From positions 61,024 through 125,023 of the forward strand of contig CAYYJS010000002.1 in the NCBI GenBank assembly GCA_964472315.1: DNA of 64,000 nt, read 5' to 3'. Within the stretch, counting starts at the first letter, position 1; each line of letters opens with the position of its first letter. Of this stretch, positions 59,614 through 64,000 are shown piece by piece. The notes below the pieces were generated by a model that searched no databases, was not told where the DNA came from, and saw only the letters and a program-made list of their open reading frames with translations. Source of the DNA: CAYYJS01 sp964472315 (lineage in GTDB: Bacteria; Verrucomicrobiota; Kiritimatiellia; UBA8416). The translations under genes were made by a program, and so were the position numbers.

Positions 59614-60576
59614 ATGCCGTTGACGTTCGATCTATCGCTGGAGAAGCTGGCCACGTATCAGGGGCGCAACCCGCGTCCGGACGATTTCGACGCGTACTGG
59701 GACCGGGCGCTGGCGGAGATGCGTGCCACCGATCCCGCCATGGAACTGGTCGAGGCCTCGTTCCAGGCGCCGGGTGCGGTCTGCTATGACATGACATTTA
59801 CGGGCGTTGGCGGGGCTCGCATTTACGCGAAGCTCTTGCGTCCAAAGAACGTGACGACGCCGCACCCGGCGGTACTCATGTTCCACGGATACACGGGCAG
59901 TTCAGGCGATTGGTCGGACAAACTGGCCTATGTGGCTTCCGGGTTCACGGTGGCGGCGCTCGACTGCCGCGGGCAGGGCGGTCTGTCCGAGGATGTCGGC
60001 GGCGTGCGCGGAAACACGCAGCGCGGGCATATTATCCGAGGCTTGGACGATCACCCCGATCGTCTGCTGTACCGGCAGATCTATCTCGATACCGCCATGC
60101 TCGCGCGCCTCGTGATGGGACTGCCCGGCGTGGACCCGGCGCGTGTCGGCGCCATTGGCGGGAGCCAGGGCGGCGGACTGACGCTGGCCTGCGGGGCGCT
60201 GGAACCGCGGGTGAAACGGTTGGCGCCGACTTTCCCGTTCCTGTCCGACTACCGGCGCGTGTGGGAGATGGATCAGGCCAAGGACGCCTACCAGGAACTG
60301 CAGGACTACTTCCGGCGGTTCGACCCGCGGCACGAGCGCGAAGACGACATCTTCCGCACGCTGGGGTACATCGACGTGCAATTCCTCTGTCCGCGGATTC
60401 GCGGCGAGGTGCTGATGTCCACCGGGCTGATGGACACCGTGTGTCCTCCGTCGACGCAGTTCGCCGCGTACAACAAGATCACGGCGCCCAAACGCGTCGA
60501 CTTCTACCCGGACTACCGGCATGAAGGGATTCCGGACGTGGCCGACCGCGTGTACCGCTTCATGATGGCGCTGTGA
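59614..60576 (+). CDS. Acetyl xylan esterase / cephalosporin-C deacetylase (CE7-type)
   Basis: Alpha/beta hydrolase of 320 residues that would remove acetyl groups from xylo-oligosaccharides inside the cell. The N-terminal PRPDDFDAYWDRALAEM is typical of the family. The catalytic triad is S184 in GGSQGGGLT, D274 in TGLMDTVCPPST and H303 in YRHEGIPD; RGQGG after the core strand is the family oxyanion signature. GGAGG lies six bases before the ATG at 59614. No signal peptide, so cytoplasmic. Together with uxaC it hints at hemicellulose-derived substrates. Confidence 0.92.
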   Translation: MPLTFDLSLEKLATYQGRNPRPDDFDAYWDRALAEMRATDPAMELVEASFQAPGAVCYDMTFTGVGGARIYAKLLRPKNVTTPHPAVLMFHGYTGSSGDWSDKLAYVASGFTVAALDCRGQGGLSEDVGGVRGNTQRGHIIRGLDDHPDRLLYRQIYLDTAMLARLVMGLPGVDPARVGAIGGSQGGGLTLACGALEPRVKRLAPTFPFLSDYRRVWEMDQAKDAYQELQDYFRRFDPRHEREDDIFRTLGYIDVQFLCPRIRGEVLMSTGLMDTVCPPSTQFAAYNKITAPKRVDFYPDYRHEGIPDVADRVYRFMMAL

Positions 60577-60595
60577 TGGCGCGCGGCGGTTGCGG

Positions 60596-63500
60596 CTAGA
60601 GTTCGAGAAGGCCCCGCACGTCTTCCCAGGTCAGCGCCTGAACCATGCTTTCGTCCGATTCGATGGTGGCGTTGATGACCGCTTTCTTGCGCGCCTGCAT
60701 GGCGAGCACCTTCTCCTCGACCGTGCCGCGCGAGATCAGCTTGAGACTGTAGACGGTGCGCTTCTGCCCGATCCGGTAGGCACGGTCGGTGGCCTGGTCT
60801 TCGACGGCGGGGTTCCACCACGGGTCGAAGTGGATGACCATGTCCGCGCCGGTGAGGTTCAGCCCCGTGCCGCCGGCCTTCAGGCTGATGAGGAAAATCG
60901 GGATGCGCCGCTCGGTGTTGAACCGGTGGACTTCCCGCATGCGGTCCTTCGTGGACCCGTCGAGGTAGCAGTAGGCGATACCGCGTTCGTCGAGTGCGGC
61001 GCGGATAATCCGCAGCATCGAGACGAACTGGCTGAAGACGAGAATGCGGTGCCCGCCGTCGAGGGCCTCGTCGACGAGTTCGAGGAACAGCTCCATCTTG
61101 GCGGACGGGGCCTCGGCGGTCAGATCGGGAAGTTTGAGCAGATCGAGATGGCAGCACGCCTGGCGCAGGCGCAGGAGTGTCGTGAGAATCTCCATGCGGC
61201 AGCGGTTGAAGCCCTGAGTGGCGACCATGTTGGCGATCTTCTCCTGCGATTGCTTGAGCAGCGCCTGGTAGACCAGCCGCTGGTCGGGCGACAGCGTGCA
61301 GAGCGTCGTCTTTTCGATTTTCGGAGGCAGATCGCGCGCGACATCGCGTTTCAGGCGGCGCAGGAGAAACGGGTGCAGCTTCCGGCGCAGTTTGAGCTGC
61401 GCGAGTTCGGCCTCGGGACCGCCGCGTCCGATGGGCAGTTCGTAGTTGGCCCGGAAATCGTCATGGCGGCCAAGGTAACCCGGCATCAGAAAGTCCATGA
61501 TGGACCAGAGATCCGCAACCGAGTTCTCCACCGGCGTGCCGGTGAGCACCACCTTGTGGCGCGCCCTCAGCTTCTTCGCGGCCACGGCATTGCGGGTGGA
61601 GCGGTTTTTGATATGCTGGGCCTCGTCGAGCACGGCGGCGGAAAACTCGTGCTCCAGCAGGTGTTCGAGATCGCGCCGCAGTAAGGCGTATGACGTGACC
61701 ACCAGGTCCGCTTTCGGCACGTCGGGCCATTTTTCGTGGCGGTCCGGGCCGGACAGACACAGCACCTTCAAGCCGGGCGTGAATTTCTGCGACTCCTCCG
61801 CCCAGTTGTCGACGAGGGTGGTCGGGCACACGATCAGGGCCGGTTTGCCGCGCGCCTCCTTGTCGATGCGTGTCAGTTCGAGCCAGACGAGTGTCTGCAG
61901 CGTCTTGCCAAGTCCCATTTCGTCCGCGAGGACGCCGGCGAAACCATTCTCCTCGAGGAAGCGGAGCCAGTTGATACCGTCACGCTGGTAGGGGCGCAGC
62001 GTGGCATCGATGTGCGCGGGCACCTCGACTTCCGTGACCCGCATGGCGCGGTTCGACTGGCCGGCCTTGAGCCGCCATTGAGGCGTGTCCTCCACGTCGA
62101 CGCCGTCGAGGGCGTCGAGCGAGGACTTGACGAACGGCGCGTAGATATTGCCGAGACGGAAGTGGCCGGCCTCGGCCCCTTCCGTTGCCGCGCAATCGGC
62201 AAATACATCCAGCATGGACTCCACGGCCGTCGCGTCGATGAGCAGGGTCCGTCCGTCCCGTTCGATAAACGCGTCCCCGCGACGCAATGCCCGCTGAACG
62301 TCCGCATGCGAAAGGCTGGCGCCTTCGCCGAACTCGAACTCGAACCCCACATCGAACCACGGTTCGCTGCCGCTTTCCCGGACATGCACGACGGGGGTGA
62401 CGAAGTCGAGGGATTCGAAATAGGGCTCCACGCGTCCTTCGATCACGATCTGCCAGCCCCGCCGGCGGAGGGCCGGCACGTGCGTGCCCAGGAAATTGAG
62501 CACGCCGCGCGAGCCGACGATATGGGCCATGGCGTCGCCGACTTCGCCGGGCATGTTGCAGGCCGCGAGCACGCGCAGGGCACCCTTCTCGGATTCGCGG
62601 TCGCGCACCGTGTAGCGCATGAGGTCGGTGGGGTCCGGGACGGCGAAGTGTTCGCGCACGTCGGGCTTGCCGGCGACCAGTTCGGTGTCGCCGTAGCAGA
62701 CCGAGAGAACGGCGGACAGGGAGGCCGGGCTGCCCGTGATGTGGAGTTTGAAGGTCGGCGGCGCGGGGTCGATCGTGAACAGGTCCAGCGCGATGTCGGT
62801 TTCGACGCGCGCATAGCGTGACAGCAGCGTTAACTCGTGCTGCATGAACCGGACGACTTCGGGACGGTGGACGATGACCGGCTCGCGGTAGATCGAGTGG
62901 TAAGGCTCGGGGAGGACATTGGCCAGCGGCCAGAAGTGGCCGGCGGCAAAGACCCAGCCGGCCGATCCCGACACGATGTAGGTCGGGAATTCGCCGGGCG
63001 GGAGGAACGGGCATTCGGTGTGTGCGTCAACGATCAACTCGCCGTTCTCGCGATCCACATCCATGCGCAGGAACGTGGTCATCGGCGTGTCGTGAATGGG
63101 CAGCGCATTGCCGCCGGGCGTCGCGAAAGCGCGGCCCTTGTGGATGTCGAGGAGGTTGAGGAAGTCGCGCAGGGAAACGATCAGCGAGCCGGCGGCGGGG
63201 CCCTCGCAGATGTCCTCGATGACATACAGCAGCGAGTCGTCGAAGCGGTCCAGGGCCAATGGCAGATCGCGTGGAACGCGGTCGAGCGGGACGACGGCGT
63301 TGCGGTAGCAGGCGTCGGCAAGGAGGGGAATGCTGCCGGCGTGATCGGCCAGCGCCGCGGACCAGGCGGTGGGCAGCGTCAGGCGGATGGTGGCCGGGAC
63401 GGCGCCCACGGCGCCTTCCGGTGCGCGCGTGATGTAAGTCGTCTCGTCGATCTTGGCCAGACGCAAGGCGCGCCGGAGTTCCTCCTGGTAGCCGGCTTCG

Positions 63501-63820
63501 CGATGCGGATCGGTTGCGCGCTGGACGAGCACGAGCCCGAGGGCGATGACATGCGGACAGATGATGCCGCGTTCGCGGTTCGCATAGCAGGAACAGAGGT
63601 TCTCCACGTTGCCGTCGCGCAGCACGCGCAGGGAGGTGGCGAACTCGCGGTTGTTGAGCACCAGGACGCCCTTGACAAGGGGATGCTCATAGTCCGCGCG
63701 CAGGACGAGTCCCTGCTTGACGATGGCCTCCGCATCCTTGACGACTTGCGCGCCTGCCCAGTCGATCAAGCGCTTCCGTGTGATGGGAAACTTTCGCGAT
63801 TGAGGCTTGCCCGTTTCCAT
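60596..63820 (-). CDS. SNF2-family helicase with an N-terminal SWIM zinc finger
   Basis: Swi2/Snf2 ATPase of 1074 residues. A SWIM zinc finger (CxCx9CxH; C76, C78, C88, H90 in LCSCYANRERGIICPH) lies near the N-terminus. A long middle region (about 130-600) is unassigned. The helicase core has LADEMGLGKTLQTLVWLEL (about 628), LDEAQHIKN (about 731), VLTGTPVENSVADLWS, and a C-terminal lobe with LVFSQFVSML, SLKAGGTGLNLTGAD and DRAYRIGQ. Such bacterial proteins are thought to remodel protein-DNA complexes or RNA polymerase. It lies 19 bases from the convergent esterase gene. Confidence 0.9.
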   Translation of the reverse strand: METGKPQSRKFPITRKRLIDWAGAQVVKDAEAIVKQGLVLRADYEHPLVKGVLVLNNREFATSLRVLRDGNVENLCSCYANRERGIICPHVIALGLVLVQRATDPHREAGYQEELRRALRLAKIDETTYITRAPEGAVGAVPATIRLTLPTAWSAALADHAGSIPLLADACYRNAVVPLDRVPRDLPLALDRFDDSLLYVIEDICEGPAAGSLIVSLRDFLNLLDIHKGRAFATPGGNALPIHDTPMTTFLRMDVDRENGELIVDAHTECPFLPPGEFPTYIVSGSAGWVFAAGHFWPLANVLPEPYHSIYREPVIVHRPEVVRFMQHELTLLSRYARVETDIALDLFTIDPAPPTFKLHITGSPASLSAVLSVCYGDTELVAGKPDVREHFAVPDPTDLMRYTVRDRESEKGALRVLAACNMPGEVGDAMAHIVGSRGVLNFLGTHVPALRRRGWQIVIEGRVEPYFESLDFVTPVVHVRESGSEPWFDVGFEFEFGEGASLSHADVQRALRRGDAFIERDGRTLLIDATAVESMLDVFADCAATEGAEAGHFRLGNIYAPFVKSSLDALDGVDVEDTPQWRLKAGQSNRAMRVTEVEVPAHIDATLRPYQRDGINWLRFLEENGFAGVLADEMGLGKTLQTLVWLELTRIDKEARGKPALIVCPTTLVDNWAEESQKFTPGLKVLCLSGPDRHEKWPDVPKADLVVTSYALLRRDLEHLLEHEFSAAVLDEAQHIKNRSTRNAVAAKKLRARHKVVLTGTPVENSVADLWSIMDFLMPGYLGRHDDFRANYELPIGRGGPEAELAQLKLRRKLHPFLLRRLKRDVARDLPPKIEKTTLCTLSPDQRLVYQALLKQSQEKIANMVATQGFNRCRMEILTTLLRLRQACCHLDLLKLPDLTAEAPSAKMELFLELVDEALDGGHRILVFSQFVSMLRIIRAALDERGIAYCYLDGSTKDRMREVHRFNTERRIPIFLISLKAGGTGLNLTGADMVIHFDPWWNPAVEDQATDRAYRIGQKRTVYSLKLISRGTVEEKVLAMQARKKAVINATIESDESMVQALTWEDVRGLLEL

Positions 63821-63839
63821 GCCTGCCCGTCAGAAACAA

Positions 63840-63856
63840 GCCAGGAATCTCCTGGC
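63840..63856. other. Perfect hairpin in the helicase leader
   Basis: Seven-base arms GCCAGGA (63840-63846) and TCCTGGC (63850-63856) with a three-base loop lie about 20 bases before the helicase ATG on the minus strand. It could be an operator dyad or a leader hairpin that affects translation. No T tract follows it in either direction. Confidence 0.4.
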
Positions 63857-63923
63857 CGCCTTAACCTCCCACACCTCTACCTTATCGCGTGCAAACTTAG
63901 CACAATGCCGCATGGGCTGTCGA

Positions 63924-63949
63924 GCCCTGACGCAGCCCTGACGCAGGGC
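63924..63949. repeat. Tandem 11-base repeat and hairpin
   Basis: GCCCTGACGCA occurs at 63924-63934 and 63935-63945. The second copy also forms a six-pair stem GCCCTG / CAGGGC (63935-63940 and 63944-63949) with an ACG loop. It lies upstream of the helicase gene; the rest of 63857-64000 shows nothing else. Confidence 0.4.
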
Positions 63950-64000
63950 GGGGCGCATTTGCGATTGGGTGCAGTCATGGACATTCGCCGTTGTTCCCCT

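Noticed and set aside
1..64000. tRNA, rRNA, CRISPR arrays, insertion sequences, riboswitches
   Set aside because: Intergenic gaps are all under about 320 bases and I saw no cloverleaf, spaced repeats, transposase or known riboswitch core in them.

Overview
The window is a dense, GC-rich bacterial chromosome segment with no rRNA, tRNA, CRISPR array, insertion sequence or prophage that I can see. It points to the PVC superphylum, most likely Verrucomicrobiota/Kiritimatiellota. The evidence is a complete five-gene pilus-like cluster in the order known from Akkermansia muciniphila (Amuc_1102 to Amuc_1098), a TIGR02597-like surface protein, a PEP-CTERM protein, DUF2723-type membrane glycosyltransferases fused to TPRs, and secreted proteins with thrombospondin-3-like calcium motifs. 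Family names were recognised by eye; no database search was run.

Layout. 1-6.2 kb: a signalling operon of three overlapping hybrid or PAS-containing histidine kinases and a two-receiver protein whose second receiver has lost its phospho-acceptor. 6.2-11.4 kb: dGTPase-like HD hydrolase, gltX, glnS, rdgB. 11.3-13.8 kb (minus): lipoprotein, FtsB/DivIC-like protein, enolase. 14-17.5 kb: YihY-type membrane protein and a UvrD/Rep helicase. 17.5-19.2 kb (minus): a secreted repeat protein, divergent from the pilus cluster at 19.4-27.7 kb. 27.7-30.8 kb: a lone 5'-3' exonuclease, coaE and rho, that is, the usual polA-coaE-rho order but without the polymerase part. 31-34.3 kb: tig-clpP-clpX. 34.4-38.5 kb: a TMTC-like TPR membrane protein, then cca and a purine nucleoside phosphorylase on the minus strand. 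38.6-40.5 kb: an MGMT-family protein, ispD and a metallophosphoesterase. 40.5-42.6 kb (minus): nadE and a 59-residue membrane protein. 42.7-46.4 kb: two tandem paralogous secreted proteins, then two surface-type proteins in AT-richer DNA ended by a strong terminator. 46.5-49.6 kb: DUF2723/TPR giant. 49.7-52.4 kb: pseudouridine synthase and an unrecognised 596-residue cysteine-rich protein. 52.4-55.5 kb (minus): a MORN-repeat protein coupled to a REC-GAF-GGDEF-REC-HD-GYP protein. 55.7-60.6 kb: uxaC, a TPR lipoprotein, deoC and a CE7-type esterase. 60.6-63.8 kb: a SWIM-SNF2 helicase.

The genes mix housekeeping (aminoacylation, glycolysis, NAD, isoprenoid and CoA synthesis, proteostasis, transcription termination) with envelope and signalling functions. 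The pilus-like cluster, the two GspC/PilP-like tandem proteins and the surface proteins suggest an elaborate cell surface. uxaC and the CE7 esterase suggest use of plant or algal polysaccharides (uronates, acetylated xylan). Promoters resembling sigma-70 sites (TTGxxx-N16-18-TAxxxT) are readable at many gene starts. Three of them sit only 6-7 bases before a start codon, which implies leaderless mRNAs. Strongest leads for follow-up: the pilus-like cluster with its PilM-PilN fusion and long proline-rich secretin, the polymerase-less PolA locus, the unassigned 596-residue protein, the pseudo-receiver, and the RGG-like extension on Rho.
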